This document shows positions 1 to 7,059 of a stretch of DNA of 64,000 nucleotides, piece after piece. The notes beneath the pieces were generated by a model that was not told the origin of the DNA, did no database searches, and saw only the letters and a list, made by a program, of their open reading frames with translations. The translations under genes and the position numbers were made by a program. The DNA is from QHBQ01 sp038230695 (GTDB lineage Bacteria > Chloroflexota > Chloroflexia > QHBQ01), in NCBI GenBank assembly GCA_038230695.1, contig JBBRMT010000001.1, positions 1-64,000 of the forward strand. Direction: 5' to 3'. The stretch's first letter is position 1. Every line of letters begins with the position of its first letter.

Positions 1-285
1 ACCCCCACCGCTACCCATCAGCCGGAGCCGACCCATACCCCCGATTGTGGTTATCACTGACAAACCCCCGAACCCACCCACACTCCCGAATGTGGCTATC
101 ACTGCCAAACCCCCGAACCCACCCACACTCCCGATTGTGGCTACCACTGCGGGCAAACCAGCACCCCCACCGCTACCCATCAGCCGGAGCCGACCCATAC
201 CCCCGTCGCTACCCATCAGCCGGAGCCGACCCATACCCCCGATTGTGGCTTCCATTGTGAACCGACGGCCACGCCCCAACCCTGA
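1..285 (+). pseudogene. C-terminal tail of a Thr/Pro/Cys/His-repeat surface protein with an in-frame stop
   Basis: Frame 1 is open from the left edge and encodes a Thr/Pro-rich stalk with repeats of the form PEPTHTP-[DE]-CG-[YF]-HC. It is stopped by TGA at 58-60, exactly where the other repeat units have TGC (Cys). The same frame then continues with four more repeat-like units to a second TGA at 283-285. One base (C to A at 60) explains the interruption, so the tail was probably once longer, or the base is a sequencing error. The anti-sigma factor at 2123-3577 carries the same CGFHC motif, so the missing upstream part may be another membrane-anchored protein of that type. The N-terminus lies outside the window, so the domain it belongs to is unknown. 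Confidence 0.55.
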
Positions 286-592
286 ACCGCAAACCGTGAA
301 CGCAACAACAAACCGCCGATGCGCCCTGGCAGCAATGTCAGGGCGCGGGATACCGATAAGTAAGGTTAGAAATACAGTTATGTAGAGCAGCACGTATTGG
401 CCTCGACTCCACTTGCTCAGGGTTATAAAATAGCCTGAAAGTCCCATAAGAAAAAGCGAAGCAACTTGCCAACACCTACGTATACGTTCATGTAAAGCGA
501 TTCCCCTGATGCACACGTAGGGACCGCCAGCAGCGGCTGTTAACCTGACCAATCCAAGCGCAGCATAATCATAATCAATATAGGAGGATAAG
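286..592. other. Intergenic region upstream of the repeat protein
   Basis: No credible gene is visible. It holds a hairpin at 321-346 just after the broken tail and a purine-rich ribosome binding site (AGGAGG, about 582-587) for the gene starting at 593. AT-rich stretches around 420-435 and 565-580 may contain a promoter, but no convincing -35/-10 pair was found. Confidence 0.5.
321..346 (+). terminator. Hairpin, possible terminator
   Basis: GCGCCCTG (321-328) pairs perfectly with CAGGGCGC (339-346) around a 10-nt loop, 36 bp after the end of the repeat tail. There is no T-run, so it may be only an RNA-stabilising hairpin. A similar but longer hairpin follows the next gene. Confidence 0.4.
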
Positions 593-1240
593 ATGCCCAG
601 CCAGATAAAGTTTTACATTCGTGTCGCCCTGGTCGCCAGCGTAGTGATCGGCATCAGCATTATATTCATGCCGCAAGGAAATGCAGCCCAGGTTGGTACG
701 CTTACCAACATTGTAACTGCGCCGCCCGATCACGGCCACCCCTGCCGCATCCTGAGCAGCGCCAATCCGCTGCCCCAACCAACTGGCACAGCCCAGGTTA
801 CGCCCATGCCGACCTGCACCCCTGAGCCTACCACCACCGAGCAACATTGCTGGCACGATTGTGGCACTCCTGAAGCGACCCGCACTCCTGATTGCGATGG
901 CAACCACGAATGTCACACCCCAATGCCCACCCCCATCGCCACTACGACCGAGCAGCATTGCTGGCACGATTGTGGCACTCCTGAAGCGACCCGCACTCCT
1001 GATTGCGATGGCAACCACGAATGTCACACCCCAATGCCCACCCCCAACGCCACTACGACCGAGCAGCACTGCTGGCACGATTGTGGCACTCCTGAGCCTA
1101 CCCACACCCCCGGCTGCGATGTCAACCACGAGTGCCAGACCCCTCCGCCAACCCATACTCCCCGCGCCACCCATACTCCCGAACCGACCCACACTCCCGA
1201 ACCGACTCACGTCGTACTCAACCTTGGCTCCAACGGGTGA
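593..1240 (+). CDS. Small secreted or anchored Cys/His-rich Thr/Pro repeat protein
   Basis: This 215-residue protein has an N-terminal hydrophobic segment (about residues 9-27) that should export or anchor it. The rest is low-complexity Thr/Pro/His/Cys sequence. Three near-identical 37-residue units begin at about residue 80, each containing HCWHDC and CDGNHEC; the last two at DNA level are almost identical. It ends in THTPEP repeats. AGGAGG lies about 5 bp before the ATG. I recognise no known family. The regular pairs of Cys flanked by His could bind metal or form disulfides, which is inference. Neighbours with similar motifs (1-285 and the C-terminus of the anti-sigma factor at 2123-3577) suggest a locally amplified surface-protein module. 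The antisense frame is also open, but only because of the repeat's composition. Confidence 0.7.
   Translation: MPSQIKFYIRVALVASVVIGISIIFMPQGNAAQVGTLTNIVTAPPDHGHPCRILSSANPLPQPTGTAQVTPMPTCTPEPTTTEQHCWHDCGTPEATRTPDCDGNHECHTPMPTPIATTTEQHCWHDCGTPEATRTPDCDGNHECHTPMPTPNATTTEQHCWHDCGTPEPTHTPGCDVNHECQTPPPTHTPRATHTPEPTHTPEPTHVVLNLGSNG
830..1160 (+). repeat. Three tandem 111-bp coding repeats
   Basis: Units begin at about 830, 941 and 1052. Each encodes TTTEQHCWHDCGTPE followed by a C-x-HEC segment. Units 1 and 2 are nearly identical; unit 3 diverges in its second half. The period is a multiple of 3, so copy number can change without breaking the frame. Confidence 0.8.
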
Positions 1241-1265
1241 TTTGCCAACCTACCCGCTAGCTCCC

Positions 1266-1297
1266 AATGCGCCCCGGCATCATTGCCAGGGCGCATT
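1266..1297 (+). terminator. Strong hairpin after the repeat protein
   Basis: A 14-bp stem (1266-1279 with 1284-1297, one C:A mismatch) closes a 4-nt loop (TCAT), 25 bp after the stop codon. The following sequence is only weakly T-rich (GGATTTCC). Confidence 0.6.
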
Positions 1298-1476
1298 GGA
1301 TTTCCCCACATCGGCTCGATTAGGTTAAGCGGAACCCGGCTCAAACTGCCGACTATTGTGGCACAAGTCAGCTTGACGCTAATCTACGCTACAAACACGC
1401 ACTGGTTAGCAGGCAGTCAGAACAAAAGCGAAGCAAATCCCCAAAGCTACGTATTAGAATATGGATGGGCAGCGTG

Positions 1477-1485
1477 TGTTATAAT
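1477..1485 (+). promoter_or_regulatory. Extended -10 element before the ECF sigma gene
   Basis: TGTTATAAT matches an extended -10 (TGnTATAAT), 45 bp upstream of the proposed ATG at 1530. No good -35 was found at 16-18 bp, as is common with an extended -10. Confidence 0.45.
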
Positions 1486-1529
1486 TTAATACTCAGGTTG
1501 GCAGGCCTGTTCGGTAAGGATTGCTGAAG

Positions 1530-2126
1530 ATGGTTTTGCAGCGGAGCGCAACTCTTGTGGTGAGCAGCACTACTGACCAACAATTCGACTTGGTCTTCAA
1601 CCAATATGGCGGTTTCGTCTACACCGTTGCCCAGGCGCTGCTGAAGAACCGGCAGGACGCAGAAGACGCTGTGCAGGAAGTGTTCATCCGCGTATACCGT
1701 TCGTTGCACAATTATGACGAGGTTAAAGGCAATATGGAGGCATGGCTGCGGGCCATTCTGCTCAATTATTGCCGCGACAAATGGCGCAAACGCAGTTTTC
1801 TCAGCATCCCCATCAGCTTGCTGGCGCATAATCAGGACGGCGAGGATGGCAACTGGGAGGAGGCGTTGGCTAACGCAGGCGGGATCAGCAACCAGGAGGC
1901 AGGGCCGGACATGACTCTGCTGCGCCGCGAATGTGAAGACGAACTGTGGGCGGCGGTCAATAGCCTGAGCGAGAAGCTGCGCCGCGTGGTGGTGCTACGC
2001 TACTATATGGACCTTAGCGATAATGCGGTGGCCGATACGCTCGGACTACCCGTAGGCACAATCTACTCGCGGCTGCACGCCGCGCATCGGCGCTTGCAGG
2101 CGCTGCTGTACCCTGGTGAAAAATGA
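1530..2126 (+). CDS. ECF-type RNA polymerase sigma factor
   Basis: This 198-residue protein has the two sigma-70 regions of an ECF factor. Region 2 is at about residues 15-85, with the DAEDAVQEVFIRVYR core and the WLRAILLNYCRDKWR promoter-melting helix. Region 4 is at about 135-195, with LRRVVVLRYYMDLSDNAVAD and the helix-turn-helix GTIYSRLHAAHRRL. ATG 1530 is preferred because TAAGGA at 1515-1520 is 9 bp upstream; a TTG at 1521 is the alternative. The stop overlaps the start of the next gene (ATGA, 2123-2126), which encodes a zinc-finger anti-sigma factor, so the two are translationally coupled partners. It probably directs transcription of envelope genes and perhaps its own operon. Confidence 0.9.
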   Translation: MVLQRSATLVVSSTTDQQFDLVFNQYGGFVYTVAQALLKNRQDAEDAVQEVFIRVYRSLHNYDEVKGNMEAWLRAILLNYCRDKWRKRSFLSIPISLLAHNQDGEDGNWEEALANAGGISNQEAGPDMTLLRRECEDELWAAVNSLSEKLRRVVVLRYYMDLSDNAVADTLGLPVGTIYSRLHAAHRRLQALLYPGEK

Positions 2127-3577
2127 TGAACCACGAACAGACCCAAAGTGCGATTAGTCGCTACCTGCGTGGAGAGTTGACTGCCGATGAGCAACGCGAC
2201 TTGCTTGCCCATGTCCGTGACTGCCCCCGCTGTGGCAGCGAACTGGCGATTGCCCGCCGCCTGCAACGCGAACTGCCGCAGGCTGCGCCCTATCGCGCCA
2301 TCATCGGCGTGCCGCTACCTGCGGCGCTGGCTGCCAGGGTGCGGGCCAGCGTCGCCAGCCAGCAAGGGCGTAGACCACTCGGCTGGATGGAGTGGCTCTT
2401 CCCTGGAGCGCAGCCAAACCTGCGGCGCGGAGTAGTCAACGTGCTGGCCGTGTTCCTACTGCTGCTATCATTTGCCGTTGGCGTGGCCGCGCTTCGCAAC
2501 GCCTTCCAACCCGGCCCGCCCCGCCCCGGCTACCAGGCCAACTTCGCCTATGCCGCCGAGCAGGGACGCATCTATGTGTTCACCGATACCACTATCACCA
2601 CCGATACGCTTACCTATCGTTGGGACTTTGGCGATGGTGGCAGCAGCAATCTACGCAACCCCCGTCACCACTATGGTGTGACCGGGGTTTATACCGTGGC
2701 AATGTCCGTAAGCGGGCCGCATGGAACTGGCGACAAGTCTCTGGGGGTGCAAGTTGGCCCGATCGTCGCCGTTACCGCCAGCCCTATGCCGACAGCGTTG
2801 CCCAGCGCCACTGTATATCTACCCGGCCTGTTTACCGCCACCCCCGCGCTACTGCCCATGCTGGATACCGCGACCCCACCAGCAACCGATACCCCGTCGC
2901 TAATTGGTCCGCCAAGCCCGACCTTGCCTTCCAGTAACCCGCTGCCATCCGCTACGACCACATCATCCGCACAACCGACCGTGCTGCTACCACAACCCAG
3001 CCCCACCCCGCCGCTATTGCCCAACTATGGGCCTACCGGCACGCCGCTGCCACAGCCGACTATTACCTCGCTACCCCAACCGAGCAATACGGCGTTGCCG
3101 CAACCAACTAGCACGCCAGTCACTGTGCCGAGCGATACGCCGCCGCCGCTAACCAAAACGCCAACCAGCGCCCCACTCACCACGCCCACCAGTGTGCCAA
3201 GTCATACGCAAGTGCCGACTGGCACGCCCAGGATTGTGCCAAGCGACACGCCATTGCCGCAGCCAAGCGACACGCCATTGCCGCAGCCGAGCGATACACC
3301 CGCTGCTACCCACACTCCCGATTGCGGCTTCCACTGCGGGCCGACCGAAACGCCGGTGCCACCGACCCATATGCCTACCGATACTCCGCCACCTACCGAG
3401 ACCCCAATACCCACCCACGAGCCACCGTCCACGCACACGCCAGGGCCACCTACGGCTACGCCTACGGCTACGCCGACCCACCATCCGCCACCGCCAACCT
3501 GGACACCACATGACCTGACTATGACACCAGGGCCGACCTGCACCCCTCATGAGGGCAATGAGCATGACAACTGCTGA
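2123..3577 (+). CDS. Transmembrane anti-sigma factor with PKD domain and Thr/Pro stalk
   Basis: This 484-residue protein begins with a cytoplasmic zinc-binding anti-sigma domain (about 1-50; His30, Cys34, Cys37 form the H-x3-C-x2-C motif). One membrane helix follows at about 103-124. Outside the membrane is a PKD-like beta-sandwich (about 145-212, with YRWDFGDGG and FxHxYxxxGxYTV-like strands). About 270 residues of Thr/Pro/Ser repeats follow, including a TPDCGFHC motif near residue 397. The overlap with the ECF sigma gene marks it as the partner that holds the sigma factor at the membrane. The PKD domain and long stalk suggest sensing of, or attachment to, cell-wall or extracellular polymer. 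A rho-independent terminator follows. Confidence 0.88.
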   Translation: MMNHEQTQSAISRYLRGELTADEQRDLLAHVRDCPRCGSELAIARRLQRELPQAAPYRAIIGVPLPAALAARVRASVASQQGRRPLGWMEWLFPGAQPNLRRGVVNVLAVFLLLLSFAVGVAALRNAFQPGPPRPGYQANFAYAAEQGRIYVFTDTTITTDTLTYRWDFGDGGSSNLRNPRHHYGVTGVYTVAMSVSGPHGTGDKSLGVQVGPIVAVTASPMPTALPSATVYLPGLFTATPALLPMLDTATPPATDTPSLIGPPSPTLPSSNPLPSATTTSSAQPTVLLPQPSPTPPLLPNYGPTGTPLPQPTITSLPQPSNTALPQPTSTPVTVPSDTPPPLTKTPTSAPLTTPTSVPSHTQVPTGTPRIVPSDTPLPQPSDTPLPQPSDTPAATHTPDCGFHCGPTETPVPPTHMPTDTPPPTETPIPTHEPPSTHTPGPPTATPTATPTHHPPPPTWTPHDLTMTPGPTCTPHEGNEHDNC

Positions 3578-3602
3578 CAGCCTTAGCAAGTGGCAACTAG
3601 CA

Positions 3603-3627
3603 AAAAGCCCCGCCTGGCGGGGCTTTT
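3603..3627. terminator. Bidirectional rho-independent terminator
   Basis: AAAAGCCCCGCC pairs with GGCGGGGCTTTT, giving a GC-rich stem with A- and T-tracts on both sides. It separates the anti-sigma gene from the convergent GNAT pseudogene. Confidence 0.9.
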
Positions 3628-3646
3628 GGTTATCGCTAACAGTCAG

Positions 3647-4180
3647 TCATAGGAGAGGGGATGATAATGCCAACTTCACCCAGTAACGTCGCCTTATCTG
3701 GCCGCTACGCGCCACCTCATTCTCCAACACGCCACCCAACGCTTCGATAATGCGCCGCGAGGCTGCGTTGTCTGCCCCACAGGTAATCACCACTCTAGCC
3801 AGTCCAAACTCCCGCGCTTGTGCCAGCGCCAGCCTGAGCAGCTCGCGGCCATAACCCTGCCGCTGCCGTGAGGGAACGATCTCACCGCCGATGTAGCCAC
3901 GCCAGTTCAGCACTTCATTGTTAGCGTGATGGCGCACACTGACCTGGCCGATCACCTCACCTTCTGCGATCAGCCAGTACAGCGTCTCCGGCACATCCTC
4001 TTCCGCCAAGCCAGTTTCATCCGCCCAGCGATGCAGTTCGCGCAGATGGGCGGCAAAATCGTCGCCGATTGCTGTGCAATCCCAGGCAAGATGGCGGTTC
4101 GCAGCATGATACTCTTGCAGCGCCCGCAGCTAACTATCCTTATATTACACCGAAGGCAGGGTTAGGAAATGTTCGGACAT
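3647..4180 (-). pseudogene. GNAT-family N-acetyltransferase with two nonsense codons
   Basis: Reading back from the stop at 3647, the frame encodes a typical GNAT domain, with IGGEIVPSRQRQGYGRELL as the acetyl-CoA loop, then LARVVITCGADNAASRRIIE and a C-terminal YWVKL strand. The same frame continues upstream through a natural-looking N-terminus (LRALQEYHAANRHLAWD) to an ATG at 4180. That part contains TAA at codon 12 (4145-4147) and TAG at codon 17 (4130-4132). The full-length frame would be 177 residues, the usual size. Without the stops the reading around them would be TLPSV-x-YKDS-x-LRALQ, as expected for this family. A shorter 120-residue product from TTG 4009 would lack the first strand and helix. 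I call it a pseudogene; sequencing error at two nearby sites is less likely. Confidence 0.65.
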
Positions 4181-4197
4181 AGATACAACCCTTGCGG

Positions 4198-5326
4198 CTA
4201 GCCCTCATCCTCATCCGGCTTCACCGCTTCATCGGCCTTCCAGTGTAGGTAGGGGTTGATAAAAGGGTCGAGGTCGCCATCCATCACCCCGAAGATGTCA
4301 CTGGTCGAGTAGCCGCTACGGTAGTCGTCCACCTTCTGATAAGGCATAAAGACGTAGGAGCGGATCTGGCTGCCCCAACCGGCTTGCACGTGTTCGCCAC
4401 GCAGTTTGGCCTGCTCCTCATCCTTCTTCTGCCGCTCCAATTCCCACAGCTTGGCCCGCATAATTTTCATTGCGGTCTCGCGGTTCTGCACCTGGCTACG
4501 CTCGTTCTGGCAGGTAACTACGATACCAGTGGGGATATGGGTGAGGCGGATGGCAGTGGAGGTCTTGTTCACGTTCTGACCACCCGCACCAGTGGCGCGG
4601 TACATGTCCATCTTGATGTCGTCGTCGTTAATCTCTATCTCAATCTTGTCGTCAAGCTCAGGCAGGATTTCGACGAGGGCAAACGAAGTCTGGCGGCGGT
4701 GCTGGCTGTCGTAAGGGGAGATGCGTACCATGCGGTGCTGACCTGCCTCGCCGTGAAGGTAGCCGTAGGCGTTACGTCCGCTAATAGTCATAGTGCAGCT
4801 CTTAATGCCCGCCTCGTCTCCCTCGGAGACGTAATCAAGCTCCGCATCGTATTTATGCTGCTCGGCCCAGCGGGTGTACATCCGCATCAGCATTTGCGCC
4901 CAGGCCATTGCCTCGGTGCCGCCCTCGCGGGCGTAGATGCTTATAATCGCGTTGCCCGCGTCATACTCGCCGCCCAACAACAGTTCCATCTCGTCCTTGT
5001 CGAGTTGGGTGGCAATGCTGTCATGCTCGGCCTGAAGCTGGGCTAGCATATCGTCTTCGCCCTCGCTAAGTTCGGCCAGTTCGCGCAGTTCGGCGACTCG
5101 GCTGCCCAGCGTGGCCCAGCGTTCAATCTGCTCACGCAGTTCCGCCGCCCGCTGCGTTACCTGGCGGGCGGTCGGTTGGTCGGTCCAGAAGTCGGGTTGC
5201 ATAGCCTGCTCGTCTAGCTCGATCAGTTCCTTCTCTTTGCGGGGCAAGTCAAAGACGGGCCTGCATCGTATTGATGCGTTCGATGAGCGCATCGAACCCG
5301 CTGGTTAGTTCTTCAGTGGTTGGCAT
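4198..5326 (-). CDS. prfB: Peptide chain release factor 2, with programmed +1 frameshift
   Basis: RF2 ends translation at UGA and UAA codons. The 25-codon leader from ATG 5326 ends at CTT TGA C (5248-5254). A +1 slip at CTT joins it to the long frame, giving about 375 residues, the normal RF2 length. The GGQ peptidyl-tRNA hydrolysis motif is present (TGAGGQNVNK). The codon-recognition tripeptide is SPY (RISPYDSQHRRQTSF) instead of the usual SPF. The E. coli-like AGGGGG upstream of the slip site is absent; only CAGGCC is seen. The start lies 3 bp after the stop of the small gene at 5330-5593, whose last codons include an AGGAGG about 12 bp before this ATG, so the two may be coupled. Confidence 0.95.
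5248..5254 (-). promoter_or_regulatory. RF2 autoregulatory frameshift site
   Basis: On the minus strand the sequence is CTT TGA C. When RF2 is scarce, the slow UGA lets the ribosome slip +1 and make more RF2. This is the classical site, but without an obvious stimulatory Shine-Dalgarno sequence. Confidence 0.9.
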
Positions 5327-5329
5327 GGT

Positions 5330-5593
5330 TTAGTTGTGTTCCTCCTGTTTTTCCACAATGCTTATAATTTCGTCGGCAATAAACAATTTAGCGTGACCGC
5401 CACTGTCTACCTGCCTGAGTATGCCCGCTGCCTGCAGTTTCGCTACTATACTCTTGGTCGCCGGATAGCTGATGCCCAGGGTTTGCCTTGCCAGTGGTAT
5501 AGTAAGCATCGGCATCTCGAGCATATGGTCAGCCAGGCGTTGCGGCAATTCTGGGGCGCGTACCTTCGCCAGATCATCACGCCAGCGCTGCAT
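5330..5593 (-). CDS. Small winged-helix protein resembling the C-terminus of Fic proteins
   Basis: This 87-residue frame starts at ATG 5593. It resembles the winged-helix tail found after the catalytic domain of many Fic proteins (about residues 28-80, with TIPLARQTLGISYPATKSIV as the helix-turn-helix and GHAKLFIADEIISIVE as the wing and end). The Fic motif HxFx(D/E)GNGR is absent, and the upstream frame hits a TAG three codons before the ATG, so this is either a remnant of a larger Fic gene or a small DNA-binding protein. It ends 3 bp before the prfB start. No clear ribosome binding site precedes it. I lean toward a degraded fragment. Confidence 0.45.
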   Translation of the reverse strand: MQRWRDDLAKVRAPELPQRLADHMLEMPMLTIPLARQTLGISYPATKSIVAKLQAAGILRQVDSGGHAKLFIADEIISIVEKQEEHN

Positions 5594-5601
5594 GCGCCCC
5601 T

Positions 5602-5763
5602 ACAACAGAACAGTCTCTCTGCGACATTGATAAGCAGAACGCTAACCAAGCCAGAGGCGACGAGTTGCTTGCCCAGCTAGAACGGCTCGGCAAGTTGCGG
5701 GCGCAAGGGGTGCTTACTGAAACGGAGTTCGCTGCGGCTAAGGCGAAGTTGCTAGGATTGTAG
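5602..5763 (+). pseudogene. SHOCT-domain C-terminal remnant
   Basis: This frame is open with no start codon and ends at TAG 5761-5763. It encodes DELLAQLERLGKLRAQGVL followed by TETEFAAAKAKLLG, a clear SHOCT (short C-terminal) domain, which normally closes membrane or oligomerising proteins. Nothing recognisable lies upstream, so it is probably the end of a deleted gene. It lies on the opposite strand from the adjacent Fic-like fragment. Confidence 0.45.
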
Positions 5764-5806
5764 CGGGCGTAAGCGATTCGCCCCTTCGCTAGCGTTCGCG
5801 CCTACG
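5764..5806. repeat. Dispersed GC-rich palindromic repeat
   Basis: A GCGGGCGTAAGCGATTCGCC-type inverted repeat ends in CCTACG. It is a divergent member of the CGTAGGGGCG...CGCCCCTACG family found at several intergenic sites in this window. Confidence 0.4.
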
Positions 5807-5829
5807 ATGGACATTGCCGCAGGTCAGCA

Positions 5830-5855
5830 GGGGGGGCAGCCACCCGCCCCTACGC
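5830..5855. repeat. Dispersed GC-rich palindromic repeat
   Basis: GGGGGGCAGCCACCCGCCCC followed by TACG is a typical copy. It overlaps the stop codon of the small gene at 5850-6041. Confidence 0.6.
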
Positions 5856-6041
5856 TGATTTGTCAACCCGCTCCTGTTTGGCTTTGGCGGCCCGCTGTGC
5901 AGCGATGATTGCATCTGCTCGGGCCTCGAAGATGCGAATACCTTCCTCAAGCTCATAGCTGCCCCCTCGCTCGGCCTCGTTAGCCATGCAGACTATTATG
6001 GGGTCAATACTTTGTAGTTCAACGTCTAGCCCTTCAGCCAT
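5850..6041 (-). CDS. Small hypothetical protein
   Basis: This 63-residue protein has no recognised domain. It is acidic and Ala-rich, with a predicted helical second half (about residues 30-60). GAAAGGGG lies at a good distance before the ATG (6041), which supports translation. It follows korB in the same direction but a terminator-like hairpin (6064-6093) separates them. Its 3' end runs into a dispersed palindromic repeat that supplies the TAG stop. Confidence 0.5.
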   Translation of the reverse strand: MAEGLDVELQSIDPIIVCMANEAERGGSYELEEGIRIFEARADAIIAAQRAAKAKQERVDKSA

Positions 6042-6063
6042 CGTTTGCCCCTTTCAAACACAG

Positions 6064-6093
6064 GAACCCCTCTCCATAAGCGAAGAGGGGTTC
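6064..6093 (-). terminator. Hairpin after korB
   Basis: GAACCCCTCT (6064-6073) pairs perfectly with AGAGGGGTTC (6084-6093), 15 bp after the korB stop on the minus strand. It probably ends the sucCD-korAB transcript; the T-tract is weak. Confidence 0.6.
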
Positions 6094-6107
6094 GGTATAG
6101 GGACAGG

Positions 6108-6998
6108 TTAGCTGAACTTCTTGAACAGCCCATCCAGTACCTGCGCGGTGGTCTGGCGCTCGGCGGGGATAGTGGCGGCGACGTGATCCTCGAAGGTGGC
6201 TTTGTCGCGACTCTCGTATAGCACGCCGAGGTAGTAGGGATCGTGCTTCGAGGCAGCGACCAGGGCGGCAATGTAGTCGGTTTTGTCGTAGCCCTCTGGC
6301 AGGTCAATAGACTCGTCGCGGTAAAACTTGAAGGTGTTGACCTTGTTGAAGGTGGGGCAAGGGCTGAACACGTCAATCACCGCGAAGCCGGGGTGTTCCA
6401 TGCCTTGCAGGATCATCGCGGCTAGTTCCTTGGTCTTACCACTGAAGCCACGCGCTACATAGGTCGCGCCCATTGCCAGGGCCAGCATCAGCGGGTTGAG
6501 CGGCGCATCCGCGCTGCCCTTCGGCGTAGTCTTGGTCACGAAGCCGAGGTCGCTGGTCGGCGAGGTCTGGCCTTTGGTGAGGCCATAGATGTTGTTGTCC
6601 ATAATCACGTAGCAGATGTTGAGGTTGCGGCGGGCAGCGTGGACAAAGTGGCCCGCACCGATAGCGAAGCCATCACCATCGCCGCCGAAGGCGACTAGCT
6701 GGATGTCGGGGTTGGCGACGCGGATGCCGGTGCTGACTGGCATAGCGCGGCCATGCACGCTGTGGAAACCGTAGCTGCTGACGAAGAAGGGCAGCCTGCT
6801 GCTGCAACCGATGCCGCTAACCGCTACGATATTCTTGGGGTCAGTGCCTTTAGCCTTCAGCGCGTTATAGATAGCGTTCAGCACGCCGAAGTCGCCGCAA
6901 CCGGGACACCAGGTGGGCTTGGTGTCGCTCTTGTAATCATCTACGGTGCGCTCCAGCAGTGCAACCTGCGATTTGGTATTATCGTTCAATACGTCCAT
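6108..6998 (-). CDS. korB: 2-oxoacid:ferredoxin oxidoreductase, beta subunit
   Basis: This 296-residue thiamine-diphosphate-binding subunit works with the KorA product encoded just upstream. The complex oxidatively decarboxylates a 2-oxoacid, probably 2-oxoglutarate, to the acyl-CoA and passes electrons to ferredoxin; the reverse reaction is possible. Visible motifs are PTWCPGCGDFG near residue 28, SGIGCSSRLPFF, HGRAMPVSTG, and the TPP/metal motif GGDGDGFAIGAGHFVHAARRN. The subunit lacks its own 2[4Fe-4S] ferredoxin domain, as usual in this class. The pairing with sucCD argues for 2-oxoglutarate rather than pyruvate as substrate. The 61-bp gap to korA contains a palindromic CCTCCCCC repeat. 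Confidence 0.93.
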   Translation of the reverse strand: MDVLNDNTKSQVALLERTVDDYKSDTKPTWCPGCGDFGVLNAIYNALKAKGTDPKNIVAVSGIGCSSRLPFFVSSYGFHSVHGRAMPVSTGIRVANPDIQLVAFGGDGDGFAIGAGHFVHAARRNLNICYVIMDNNIYGLTKGQTSPTSDLGFVTKTTPKGSADAPLNPLMLALAMGATYVARGFSGKTKELAAMILQGMEHPGFAVIDVFSPCPTFNKVNTFKFYRDESIDLPEGYDKTDYIAALVAASKHDPYYLGVLYESRDKATFEDHVAATIPAERQTTAQVLDGLFKKFS

Positions 6999-7021
6999 TG
7001 TACTTTATGCCTTTCTCGACC

Positions 7022-7050
7022 CTCTCCCAACCTCCCCCGGAGGGGGAGGG
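7022..7050. repeat. CCCTCCCCC-type palindromic repeat between korA and korB
   Basis: CCTCCCCC (7031-7038) and GGGGGAGG (7042-7049) form an 8-bp stem, preceded by CTCTCCCAA. The same element type occurs as three units inside the coding region at 43736-43843. Confidence 0.65.
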
Positions 7051-7059
7051 GCATTTCTC

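Noticed and set aside
830..1160. CRISPR-like array
   Set aside because: The 111-bp units are adjacent without spacers and encode protein repeats; no cas gene is in the window.
575..1210. Long open frame on the minus strand over the small repeat protein
   Set aside because: It is open only because the Thr/Pro repeat composition avoids stops; the plus frame has a signal segment and a strong ribosome site.
5336..5680. Plus-strand frame over the Fic-like fragment
   Set aside because: No recognisable domain, and the minus frame has a clear winged-helix pattern.
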